Shown here one piece after another: positions 11,873-22,998 of a stretch of 64,000 bases of DNA (the stretch's first letter is position 1; every line of letters starts with the position of its first letter). A model generated the notes under the pieces. It did not search any database. It had not been told where the DNA came from and worked only from the letters and a program-made list of their open reading frames with translations. Origin of the DNA: Cavenderia fasciculata (taxonomy: Eukaryota; Evosea; Eumycetozoa; Acytosteliales; Cavenderiaceae); the NCBI RefSeq assembly GCF_000203815.1, contig NW_004457735.1, forward strand, positions 2,666,001 to 2,730,000, read 5' to 3'. A program made the position numbers and the translations under genes.

Positions 11873-14403
11873 TTAAATATAAACTTGATGAACATCGTTA
11901 CCTGAAAAGGTTCCCATGCAAATAGGACATTTTCTTTTTCTGGTATCAATATTTGAGTATATACATTCCTTACAAAACACATGAAAACATTTGGCAATGA
12001 CATAATTCTTTTGACGATCATTGCAAACTGTACATCGAAGTCTTTGATTAATATTCTTTAATTCCTCTTCAGCCTTTGATGCCGATACCGATGATGGAGC
12101 ATTTGCATTTGCTTTATCTAATTTTTTCTTTAATTGTTGTTTATCCTCCTATAAATAAATAATAATAATTAGAATATTGTTTGTTTTTTTTTTATCTTTT
12201 TGTTTCCATCGTACTTCTAATCTTTTAGCTCTATCAGATTCTCTTTCTAAAGCAAAAATTGATTCATCAGCTTTTTTGTGCCATTCTTGATTTTGAAGAC
12301 TAAGATGATCTACTTGAACCTTTAGTTCTTGTGAATGAGCAGCGGTTTCTCTAGTGATACGTTTAAACTTTTCGAGTTCAAATGAACAGGCTTGGAAATC
12401 ATCGCTAACCTTTAGCAATTGTTTTTGAAGTTGTGAAGCCTTTTCATCCATCTTGGACAACAATTCATTTTGTTGTTTTAATTTTTCTTCGATACGTAGG
12501 GCCTTGTCCTCAGAGGCCATTTGACTCTCTCTCGAGATTCTGATGGCTTGTTGCGCCTTTATATTCTCTGCCATGAGATGTGCATGTGTATCTTCCTTGT
12601 CTGACAATTGTTTCATCAGACGTGTATTTTGTTCCGTCATTTTTTCATATTCCTTGCCCATACTGTCAATCTCCCCCATCAATGCCTCGGACTCTTGACG
12701 ATGAGACTCTTCGTTGCCACGCAATTGTGCAAGCGATGCCTCTAGTTCACGCATAGTCTCTTTATGTTTTTCTTGCACCGATGCAAGTTGTTCGTTGTGA
12801 CTCTTTTTAGACTCTTCAATGTCTCCAATCTCTTTCTCCAACTCTTCCACTCTATGTTTAAGTTTGTTTTCACTTATTCTAAGATCTTGTGAATCTACTT
12901 GTTCAGATGAACTCGATTTTAATAATTGAACTGATAATTGTAATTCTTTTTCTTTTTCAATTAGTTTTCTATCGTAAAAAATAAAAAGAAATTGATTAAT
13001 AAATCTCTATTCTCTATTCTCTATTTTTCTATTTTCTATTTGTCTATTTTCTATTTTCTATTTTCTATTTACTTTTCTTTTTCTTTTAATTCTTCATTTA
13101 ATCTTGTAGTTTCTCTTAATTTTTCCATAATTTCTTTAATTTCCAAATTCTTTACTTCTATTTGTCTATTTGCCTTTTCTTCGGCCAAGATGATTTGTTG
13201 TTTATAGTCTTTGTACTTTTCGATATTTTCCTTGAGAGTTTCTATTTCTTTTTTGATTTTGGCAATGTCTTGATCCTTTGATTCGAGAAGCATGCGAGAT
13301 TCGGTAATATATTCTTGCGATGGAACGTTTGGATTCCGATGTTCAATGATTTCAATCAGTTTCTCCTTTTCCGACTTTAATTCGGTGGCCTCTGCCTCGA
13401 GTTGGTTGATTCTTCTCTCGGCCGTTTGACGACGCATGATTTCGGTGGTCTCGAGGTTCTGAAGGTCTTGACGTCTGCTGTTGGACAGTTGGATGAGATC
13501 GGCCTGCAACTTGGCACAGAGACCACTCTTTTGCTCCAACTCCTCGGTCATAAAGCCCATTCGCTTGGTGAGGATCGAGTAGCCCATGGTGTGTTGGATT
13601 CTCTCCTCGGGTATGTTGCGAATCTCGACTTGCATCTGCTGGAGGTCTTTGAGCAGGTTGGCCTTTTCCTCTCGCAATTTGCGTGCCTCTAACAATCTGG
13701 CATCCGATTGCTTTTGTAGGTCGATAAACTCTTCACTCGCTTGTATAAATGCAGAGGCGTCCTTTCCATTGACACTGTCGCTCTTTGGTGTGGTTGGGTT
13801 GCTTCCTCCAGTGCTGACGCCAAGATTCAATGTGGCGTTGGGGAGGTTTGGTGAAGACAAGCGGATCGACGGGATCTTGGGAATGTCATCCTGCAATTTG
13901 ATCAATTTCTTGCGTTCCAAATGCAATTCATCAGACGATCGATAGAGCTCCTGTTGCAACTCTTTGATACTCAATTGATAGCTTGATGACTGGTCTGCCA
14001 AATGACTCGTTTGGTCATTTAGATATTTAATCTGAATTTGAAGCTTGTCATATGCATTTTGAAGAATTTGATTATGTTTTGATAATCTTTCATTTTCATC
14101 TTTTAATAATCTTTCATAATCATTTGATGTTATATCTAAAACAAAATGAAAGAGAACAAAAGATATTAGTATAGGTCTAAAGGAATAAATATAATATTCA
14201 TACCTTTGGATGATTTTAATAAACGAAATACAGTATTTGATAGAGAATGTTCTTTGAGTACAGATTCAACAATCTTTGAGAATGTAGATTGTGTCTTTTT
14301 GATTCGATTTTGAAGTGATAATTCCAAACTATAATCATCATCTAATGGTGATGGTTCAGATATAAAACTTGCAAGAAAACCATATGATGATTCAATTGGT
14401 CCA

Positions 14404-14434
<31 letters not shown>

Positions 14435-15077
14435 TATTATTTGTTCCATTATTATTATTTGTATTGGTTCCATTCATATTTGATGTTGATGATGGTGAAT
14501 CGTTATTATTATTATTATTCAAATCATGATAAGGTGAATCGATATCTAATTTTGCTGCTAAAATATTTAAACCATTGTTTAACTTACAGAATAACAATAA
14601 ATGATTAATATCTAATTATCCTCATTATCTCATTTCTCTCTCTCTCTCTCTCTCTCTTTTTTTTACATACTTGATCCCAAACTCTACAAAGAGTACTCAT
14701 TATCTCTTCAGATGTATGTAGTTTCGATGACATGTTCCTAATCTTGACTTCTTTATCACTAATTTCATGTTTCTGTTCCTCTACTCTGATTTTCATTGCT
14801 CGATTTTGGAATAGTAATATATTTTGATCCTAATAACAATGCAAAGATTAAAAAAAACAAATATTAGTCTCTTTCTCTATTCTCTTTCTTTCTTTCCTTC
14901 TTTCTTTTGTTGACTTACAGGAGCATTTGGACCACTAGCATTTAATGCATTGGAGCTACCCGAAAGAGCAATTGTTGAAGGTGAATCGGAAGAAGATAGT
15001 GCGCGTTTGGTTGGACGCCCAGAAGGTGTTCCATTGTCCTCTGATGGACGTTTCTTATCATCAGATGTTTGATCCAT
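11873..15077 (-). CDS. bre1: Bre1 (RNF20/40) E3 ubiquitin ligase for histone H2B
   Basis: Six exons (15077-14919, 14829-14671, 14582-14204, 14135-13073, 12968-12215, 12148-11873) close in phase to 929 aa. The start is the ATG of MDQTSDDKKRPSED; an upstream in-frame GTG is not used. The N-terminus is basic and Ser/Pro-rich (GRPTKRALSSS). A long coiled coil rich in Glu, Lys, Leu and Gln fills about residues 60-840, broken by an Asn run near residue 140. The C-terminus is a RING finger, LRCTVCNDRQKNYVIAKCFH then VFCKECIYSN and RKRKCPICMGTF, followed by the family ending NDVHQVYI. Bre1 monoubiquitinates H2B with Rad6 on chromatin during transcription. The acceptor at 14583 is an unusual TGTAAG. 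Length suits the family. Confidence 0.95.
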
Positions 15078-15995
15078 TGTTGTTGATGGTGGTGGTGATG
15101 GCGGTGGTAGTGTAGTAGAATGCACTTTTGATCTTGATTGGTTATTGATATGTCATAAATCTATATGATATATCACTAAACTATCTATCTCTCCCTGTAT
15201 CTCTCTTACTACTACCCAACGACGATGACCTATATAGTTAGAACAGCCACTAAACTATAACCTTTTTTGTAAAAGGATAGAATAGAATAGAATAGATTGA
15301 AAGAAAGAGAAGACTATAGTTTCTTCCTCTTCTTCTTCTTCTTTCTATCTGTCTGTCTGTCTGTAACTAATATCACTCCTCTCTCTCTCTTCTCTACTAA
15401 CTACTAATAGTCTAAAAATAAGATATATAGACAATCAATTGATTATGTGTTTGCGATGATGGTGATGTTACTTTTAATGGTCCCTCTCTCATTGTGAGTT
15501 TCAAAAAAAACAAAATTTACTTTATTTTTTATTTTTTTTTCAAAAGCTCTCTTTACCCAAATGCAATATTGCAAGAATATTAAACTCAGAAAGACATAAT
15601 TATAAAGACAGATAAATATTTGTGAGAGGGAAGGATGTTTTGGTTGTTTTATTTGCGTTTTATAACATTTGTTGGAACTATTGTTATTCATTCTTCCAGT
15701 CGATTTTTTGCTTTTTTATTACTTTTTTTTTTTCTATACTTTTTTTTTTTATCTTATATATATATACAATGATTATATGTTGTGTTGTTGAAAACGATAA
15801 TACTAGTTGGATGATGTTTAAGATCTTGAATCCAACTTTTTAAAAAAATAAAATTATTATTATATCTAGTTTTAGTTGTAGTAGAGGGAGACGATGGATG
15901 GATGGAGGATGATTGTAATGTAAAATTACTATTTTGTTGGTTTGGTTTGTTGAAATATCAATCTTTAGAATAATAATAAAAGAGTAGTAGAGAAT
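15078..15995. other. Spacer upstream of bre1, downstream of eIF1
   Basis: Contains T/C-rich runs and AGAATAGAATAG-like repeats. It should hold the bre1 promoter. No further gene was recognised; the open frames at 15443-15691 and 15622-15843 are low-complexity. Confidence 0.5.
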
Positions 15996-16437
15996 TTAGA
16001 AACCATGAATCTTGATGGAATTCTTTGGAACAATTTGCTCTTCGATGAGGAACTGGGCAGTTTCCTTTCTGTGATCACCTTGGAGTTGAACAACTGTACC
16101 TATAGTTTCGTCCTCTAAAAGACTTCCATTACAACAGAATTCCTATATTTATATATATATATATAATACAAGTGCAAATTATAACTGTTAGAATCAACAT
16201 GATCGCGCGTGTACTCGTCGTCTTGTTGTTGTTTGATTCGTTTCATCATACCTTTTTGAAAAACTTGAGAATCTTCTTGAAATCTACACCCTTTGGGAGA
16301 CCTTCAATGGTAGTTAAAGCTTTACGTCCACTTCTTTGGAAAATACGAATGTGAATATACAATATACTAGTATCTCCACCTAAGTTTGTGTCATTGGCAA
16401 AGGGGTCGGCTGAAGTAAGATTTTGAATAGAGGTCAT
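15996..16437 (-). CDS. eif1: Translation initiation factor eIF1 (SUI1)
   Basis: Two exons (16437-16252, 16142-15996) give 110 aa, the family's usual size. The start is the ATG of MTSIQNLTSADPF. The SUI1 core is plain: IHIRIFQRSGRKALTTIEGL, then DFKKILKFFKKEFCCNG after the splice, QLQGDHRKETAQFL, and the ending NSIKIHGF. eIF1 sits near the P site of the 40S subunit, keeps the scanning complex open and enforces AUG selection. The single intron lies in the middle of the SUI1 domain. Confidence 0.97.
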
Positions 16438-17729
16438 ACGCGGAACTTGTTGAAACAACGCTTTTTGGTTGTGATGTGGTGATAATATATATAGAAACCT
16501 AAAAGAAACTAAACAAATATAACTACTAACTAAGAAGAAGAAGAAGGAGAAGATGAAAGAGACAAATAAAATATAATAATAAAAAAGTTAATAAAATAAC
16601 TGTGTTTGTCGACCAACACAGACAGCAAGAAACAAAGCAAGGGTTGAAAAAAAAAATTGAAAAAAATAAAAATAAATAAACACACAAAAAATAGGGAGAG
16701 GGGTTGTGTGCGAACAGGAGGAGTAGTCGAATAATGTTACTTCGTGTACAACTACATTTGAAACAAAAGAGAGAGAAAGAGAAGAGGGAATCAACAACTA
16801 TTATTAGATTATGATAAGGAGTGAGGGAGGGAGGGAGGGAGGGAGGGAGGTGGAGTTGTGTGTTACAAAGATATTGTTGTTTGTTTGTTTGATTGATCTC
16901 GATTATTGGTGAATATTATTATTATTATATATGTTTGGTTGTAGTTGTCTTGAAGATGGATGATGTAAACAAGAGGCAACAACCAAAATAAACTATAACA
17001 TCTCCCTTTTTACATTCTTTTGATTTAAATGATAAAAGAAAGATATCGATATCGATATTTGCTGTTTGCCTGCATATGTTGTCTGTCTGTGTCTATGTCT
17101 ATGTTCAATAATGTTGTATATATGCATAGCTAAACCTACCTTTCTTGCTTTCTTTGTTTGAATGATATAAAACAGTCAAATATAATAAATATAAAATTTT
17201 GGAGAATGAAGTCTTGAAAGGGTGTGGGTTTGGCAATTTCAAGAGACGAGAAAAGAAAATAAATAATTAAAAATATTAATAAAAATTTATATATTTTAAT
17301 AATAACTGACATGACTGTTTTTCTTGTTTAGCTTCATGGAACTATTGAATCTTTCTATTTTGGACCAAATGAGGGGTCAGTTGATGAAACCTAAACTAAA
17401 ATTCCGGAAACTCAAGATTAGATTATAATTATTATTATTTTATTTTATTTGAGCGAGAGAGAGTTGGTTGGGATGAGAAAAAAAATAATACACAAAGTTC
17501 TTTATTATATATATATTGGGTTATAAATTTGTATAGATTTGGGTAGTATAGTAGTAAAATAACTAATTAAAATTTGGGTGCCTTAATGATTTGTACAGAA
17601 TGATGATAGATGTTTGTTATATATATATATATAAATATATGTATGTATGTTATGTATGTATGCTATGTATGTATATATGTTGGTAATGTGAAGAAAGGTA
17701 TGAAAATTTGTTTGTTTGTTATTAATTAA
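16438..17729. other. Spacer upstream of eIF1
   Basis: About 1.3 kb without a recognisable gene. It holds the eIF1 promoter, a G-run repeat at about 16824-16850, and TATG/TA microsatellites around 17610-17690. Confidence 0.5.
16824..16850 (+). repeat. (GGGA)n tract, G-quadruplex-capable
   Basis: GGGAGGGAGGGAGGGAGGG-type run with single-base spacers, about 390 bp upstream of the eIF1 start codon. It stands out in an AT-rich spacer. Confidence 0.85.
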
Positions 17730-20366
17730 TTAAGCTGAAGGAGTTGAAGATGAAATGGATGGACTGGATAAACTATTATTATTATTATTATTGTTATTTT
17801 TATGTTGTTTCTTTTTATATGATGATTTGAAAAGATTGGTAGTCAATACTTCAATATTACAAGGTGTTGATGATAGTTTTAATAATTTCTTGTCTAGTGG
17901 TACAAGATAGGTGGTGTTGTATAACTTTACAAGGTCGTAGTGACGATAGTTGACGGCGTGTTTGATGAGACATCGGAAAAACTTGGATTTCTTAAAGGAC
18001 GAGTTGGACTTGTCAATCTTGTAATTGTCCAAGAGATGGGACACTATATGGCAGTTACCATTGAAAGTGGCCGAGTTGATTAGATATTCGAGTGTTTGGT
18101 GGTCAGTCTCGAGTGAGTGTTTCGATACAAGATGTTTCAGTAAATCCAATTGTCCCCATATACAACAATCAACTGCCACCTTGTTTATAATTGCTCTAAT
18201 TGGATCTTGTTGTTGTTGTTGTTGTGGTTGAGATTTAGAATTACCATTATTATTTGGTTGCGATTGTTGTTGGAGACTATTTTGATTATTTTGATTATTT
18301 TGATTATTTTGATTATTTTGATTATTTAATTTATAAATATTACTTGATCTATTATTATTTAATTTGTTTGTTGTTTTAGTGGCACCTCCAGCAGAGGTCA
18401 TTTGATTAGGTGGTGCAAGAGAATTGTTGTTAGAAATGGTCGATGATGACCTTCTAGTTTGTGAAGAGTTGATTCTAGAGTGAATAGAGAGCATGGCGTC
18501 GAATAATTCAATGTCACCAATCTTGGCGACCATTTGCCAGATGGATTTGGAGACAGATACATTGTCGATGAGGTTGGTGGCGAGGATTGTGCGCAGTGCA
18601 CTGTGGTCACCGTCTGTAAACGAGCGGACAAAGATCATTTGTAGCTCGGATGGGGTAAGTACTTCAGGCGACGAAATAAGCGCCAACACTGGATCAACAA
18701 CAGTTGGTTTGGAGCTAGAGTTATTGTTGTTAGAGTTGGCACGAGCTTCTAGAATTTCAATGGGATATTGGGAGACTGGCCAATCGACTGGTTTACGGTA
18801 ATGATAGGATGTGTCGAGTGGCAGAGACTTCAAATGCTTTTTAAAGTAGTCAATGATATCGGTATGTGCACCAAAATAGGCGATTTGGATGACTCGGCTG
18901 GTGAGCGACTCGATGTTGTTCTCCAAGAGGTAGTGTACGATACCTAGATTACCGCGTTGGCATGCCAAAGGGAGGAAACGTGATATATGGGGATTGGCAA
19001 AACTCTTGTGCGCAAAGGTGAACAACTCGACGTCGCCGAGGGCAACTGCGCTCTTGAGGATATAGTTGGACATATCATTTACAAGTTTTTGTTTGTTGAG
19101 GTATGCCCAGCGAATGTAGAGTGTGTATAGCTGCGGTCCGCTCATGTTGGCAGTGACGGGTGGGATCGTGTTACGGCTATCACGCTCAATATACTCTATA
19201 ATCTTGAAATGGTCTAGTGTGATGGGGTGCTCTTGGTAGTCGAGCAGTCCTATTAAAAAGGCGTGGTACTCTTTAATCGAACCCGTTGCAAACACGAGTT
19301 TAAAAGACTCGTATATACGCTTGAAAAAGCCAAAGTCACCACAAAGACACAAATTCTTAAACATGCCATCGATGGACGATGCCAAAAAGAAGCCGATCCT
19401 GTCGAATATGAATTGAGCCACTTTAACAGCTTTGCGTTGAACAGCTAGTGTAAAGAGGTGTGGGATGGAAACAGACTGTTTTTGTAAGGGAGATGTATGT
19501 ACTAGATTTACAGTTGGAATGAAATTATTTTGTGGTTGTGGAGGTGATACAGAATTTAGTTGAGGTGAGTTGAGTTGATGATTATGATTATGATGTTGTT
19601 GAATAAACATTTGGGGTTGAAGATTTGGTGACCCCATAGGTGAAGAAAATGTACAGTCGGGTGACCCCGTAGTCGAAGAGGAATAAGAGGGTGATGAAGA
19701 TGAAGATGAAGCAGAATAGGGTGATGAAAGGAGTAGTTGGAAGCTGCCTGATGGGTTACCAGAGACACTACTTTGGTGGTGAATAAATTGGACAGTTTCA
19801 ACATGTCCGTTACAAACGGCTAGTTCCATGCAAGCCAGGTTCAGACTCCACAGTGAGGTGGACATTAGAAACATGACAACGTCCAAGTTGCCAGTCTCAC
19901 ACGCCCGCTCAATGAGACCTGGGTTGAAAAAGTATTCTCTCTTTTCGCGAAACACATAGCTGAATATATTCATGTCCCGACAGTGGCCAGCGAGCAGGTC
20001 GATTGCCTTGGCTGTGAATATAAGAGGTTTGCCACATTTAATCTTGTCGACCAACAAGTGGAAATAACCATTCTTGCAGATCCATTCGGCCGAGTTTAAC
20101 GACTGATATCTCTGATAGACCAATGGTTTATATGATACATTGCTTGAAAATACCGATCTACTACTCCATATATGTTTGATAATCCCCTCTCTTAGTGATT
20201 CATTTGTAAATATTTTGAAAAATAATGATGTCAAATAAATTGGTGATGGTTGAGATGGTTGAGTAGTTGTTATATTTTGTTTTGTAGATGGTTGTTGTTG
20301 TTGTTGTTGTTGTTGTTGTGGTAGTTGTAGTTGATAAACTGGTTGTTGTTGTTGTTTAGTTGACAT
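17730..20366 (-). CDS. Large ankyrin-repeat protein with low-complexity inserts
   Basis: A single exon of 878 aa from a true ATG (MSTKQQQQPVYQL). The N-terminus is Gln-rich. Residues about 50-200 hold helices and ankyrin-like units (ACETGNLDVVMFLM, AVCNGHVETVQFIHH); a Ser/Pro/His/Asn-rich insert follows. More units come at 310-560 (ACQRGNLGIVHYLLEN, AYFGAHTDIIDYFKKH) and after a second Asn/Gln-rich insert (residues about 670-745), such as DCCIWGQLDLLKHLV and SATFNGNCHIVSHLL. No catalytic domain, membrane segment or signal peptide is seen. It belongs to the large dictyostelid ankyrin families of unknown function. The codons outside the inserts are more GC-rich than the flanks, which supports a real gene. 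Confidence 0.85.
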   Translation of the reverse strand: MSTKQQQQPVYQLQLPQQQQQQQQQPSTKQNITTTQPSQPSPIYLTSLFFKIFTNESLREGIIKHIWSSRSVFSSNVSYKPLVYQRYQSLNSAEWICKNGYFHLLVDKIKCGKPLIFTAKAIDLLAGHCRDMNIFSYVFREKREYFFNPGLIERACETGNLDVVMFLMSTSLWSLNLACMELAVCNGHVETVQFIHHQSSVSGNPSGSFQLLLSSPYSASSSSSSPSYSSSTTGSPDCTFSSPMGSPNLQPQMFIQQHHNHNHQLNSPQLNSVSPPQPQNNFIPTVNLVHTSPLQKQSVSIPHLFTLAVQRKAVKVAQFIFDRIGFFLASSIDGMFKNLCLCGDFGFFKRIYESFKLVFATGSIKEYHAFLIGLLDYQEHPITLDHFKIIEYIERDSRNTIPPVTANMSGPQLYTLYIRWAYLNKQKLVNDMSNYILKSAVALGDVELFTFAHKSFANPHISRFLPLACQRGNLGIVHYLLENNIESLTSRVIQIAYFGAHTDIIDYFKKHLKSLPLDTSYHYRKPVDWPVSQYPIEILEARANSNNNNSSSKPTVVDPVLALISSPEVLTPSELQMIFVRSFTDGDHSALRTILATNLIDNVSVSKSIWQMVAKIGDIELFDAMLSIHSRINSSQTRRSSSTISNNNSLAPPNQMTSAGGATKTTNKLNNNRSSNIYKLNNQNNQNNQNNQNNQNSLQQQSQPNNNGNSKSQPQQQQQQDPIRAIINKVAVDCCIWGQLDLLKHLVSKHSLETDHQTLEYLINSATFNGNCHIVSHLLDNYKIDKSNSSFKKSKFFRCLIKHAVNYRHYDLVKLYNTTYLVPLDKKLLKLSSTPCNIEVLTTNLFKSSYKKKQHKNNNNNNNNSLSSPSISSSTPSA

Positions 20367-22998
20367 TTTTCCAAAACAACTTCAAATCAACTTCTTTTTA
20401 GAGTTGGAATTCAAAAAAAAAAAAAAAGTAAATAATAATAATAATAATTATATTAATTATATTTATACTTTAAACTCTCTAAATTAATTGTGGATTAAAT
20501 AGTTAGTAATTATATATATATAGTTGAGTATTAATTTCTTGAATATTTTAGTTTTAAGTAATTACCCAAAAAACACAAAAACAATAATAATAATAATAAC
20601 AAATGAGTGTGGATGGATGAGAAGATTGGATTTAGTAAAATAGTAAAAAAAAGTGTAAAACAAAAGTTCAGCCAATAGTGGAGTGAATTTGAGTTTGAGT
20701 TGAGTTGTTTGTAGTCAGTCAGTCCAGTCGGTCAAGTCAGTCTGGTCTAGTCTGGCAGCAACAGTATATTATTATTATTAAATATGTTTTTACTACTACG
20801 ATGATTGATACGATGAGATGGATGATTCAATTGATTTGCTGATATAACAAAACATGTAAGAAAATGTAGGAATGAAAGATTGATTTGATTTCAATTTGTT
20901 TGATGATTGGTTATTAAGTTTGAATTATGTTGTTGTTGTTGTTGGGTTGGAAATGGAGTGGGTTGTCAGCTGGTAGGTGGTAGTGGTGGTGGGTTGATTG
21001 GAAAAGATAGGAAGAGAAGAGAGAGAGAGAGAGAGAAGGGAGGGTACTACATAGCATAGACCTGCACCACTATAGTGATAGACAACACTACTTTGTTTGG
21101 ATGGTGGGAGAGAGAGTTTATGTGTTTTGATCAACCCATACCCAACATCGAATTAGCATCGCCACCCACCTAACCACCCAATCCAATGTATTTGTTCTAG
21201 GGGTGGTGGTAGTGGGTGAATAGGTTCTTTCTGTCTGTCTGTCTCTGTCTGTCTGTCTGTTGTGAGTGTTAGTGTGAGGGTGAGGTAGGGGGTGATAAAC
21301 AAAGTGGGGGCGATTGATCGATGTCGGTCAGTATGCCACTGTACTGCAGTACTACTACTTACTTACTTGAATTTCCTACTCCTCTTATCTCTCTCTCTTT
21401 TATTTAAATCTCGATTGTTATTAACCAACTAACTACTATAGCTTTGATCAGGGGTCAGATGTTTGTTTGTCTGTGTCAAGTTGTGTAAGTGTATATATTT
21501 TGTGTTGTTATTTGAATGGACTTGATATGTAAAGGAGATAGATAGATTGAAAAAGAAGCAATAAGAAAGATCAAGTAATAATATATGTAGGTAGGTAATA
21601 TAGATATAAATATATTTGTTGTGGTTGATTGATTAATTGATTGATTAATTGGGTGGCCCAATGTTGGTGTCAAGTGATTATTAGAATGGCCCAAAGAGAG
21701 TCAAGGTATGGTATGAGAGTGATCAACAAAGGAAAGGTAGAGGAAAGGATAAGGATAATGAATAAGAGTGGTTGGTTGGTTGCGTACGACACGCCCCACC
21801 AGCGGATTAACCTGTCATTGGACAGAAAAAGGATCAAAAGGGGTATGATGATCAGCTGTTTGGAATTCAGCGTATCTGTGTTATGCGAAGATCGAGCCCA
21901 ACAAAAACAACATTTTTCTCGATCGATACAACTCCAACACAAAGTTTGGTTGCAGAAAGTCTGTTAACCCCAACTAAAGATAGATATTTTTGAACATCAC
22001 CTCCATCGTTGATTGATTGAATCGAATACCATGTTTACCTTGATTTTTAGGTCACACAAACTTTACAAGTCAGACCCACCAAAGAGTAGAAGGAAGTATT
22101 TACCTACTTGTTGAGAGATATGTTTGTTTGTTTGTTAAATGATCATATAATGAGATCTCAAAGGTAAACTAAACTAGTTTAGTTAGGTTTGGGTTGAAGT
22201 AGGTAAGGGGGGTTGGTTGCAAAATAGTGAGAGAGAAACTTTACCCAAGGAAGGAAAGAAATTAATATCGATCTGATTTTAATGGTTTTTATTAGTACAC
22301 CCCCTCACACTCACCTCAACTATATCATTATATTGATGATAATAATAATAAAAACATCATACTCTTTCGAGTAGGATAGTTAAATTTCATTCTCTTTCCT
22401 TCCTTCATTATTCCTTTCAGATCTTATATAAAAATTCTATCTCTCTCTCTCTTTCATATTCTCTCTTTCAACCTTTTAACTTAACTATTTTCTTGCTTTA
22501 ATTCATCTATATAGATAGAGATAGAGTATTATAATAGAATAGTTTAATAAATACAAAGAAAGAAAGCTAGAAAGGGCTTGTCCGTTTGCAACTTTGTTGG
22601 CTGGTAAGTTTTAAAGACAATCAAAGAAAATCAACAAAAATCTCGAGGCATTTATCTTGGCGACTGGTTACTTGAAATGATTTGATAAAGACACAATTGG
22701 GCCGTTTCAAACGCAGACAACATCTAATTATATTGAATGAGGTGTGGATGCGTTTAGTGGAGCCACAAGACGTAAAGTTGATCATCATCATTGCAATATT
22801 ATCTCATTCGCTACCAAACAATATTGTGTTTTACCCTTTTTTCACTATCATCTTTCACTATTATTAATTAATTAATTCCATTTAGAAATAGTTTAGTGTT
22901 TGTGGATATTTGTGTTACCAATTGTTAATTATCCTCTCTCAGATCGATTCCACAACCCACTGATTTGAACAAAGATATTATATTTTTGAAAATATTGG
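20367..22998. other. Long divergent intergenic region
   Basis: About 2.6 kb between divergent genes. It contains TCTG/GTCA-like simple repeats (about 20710-20760, 21230-21260), GA-rich tracts and a moderately GC-rich stretch at 21640-21970. A donor-like G|GTAAGT at 22602 and acceptor-like tctcag near 22940 suggest a 5-prime UTR intron of the RhoGAP gene. No protein gene or known RNA was recognised. Confidence 0.45.

Noticed and set aside
21840-21930. C/D-box snoRNA (ATGATGA followed by a structured stretch)
   Set aside because: No D box (CTGA) at the expected distance and no terminal stem.
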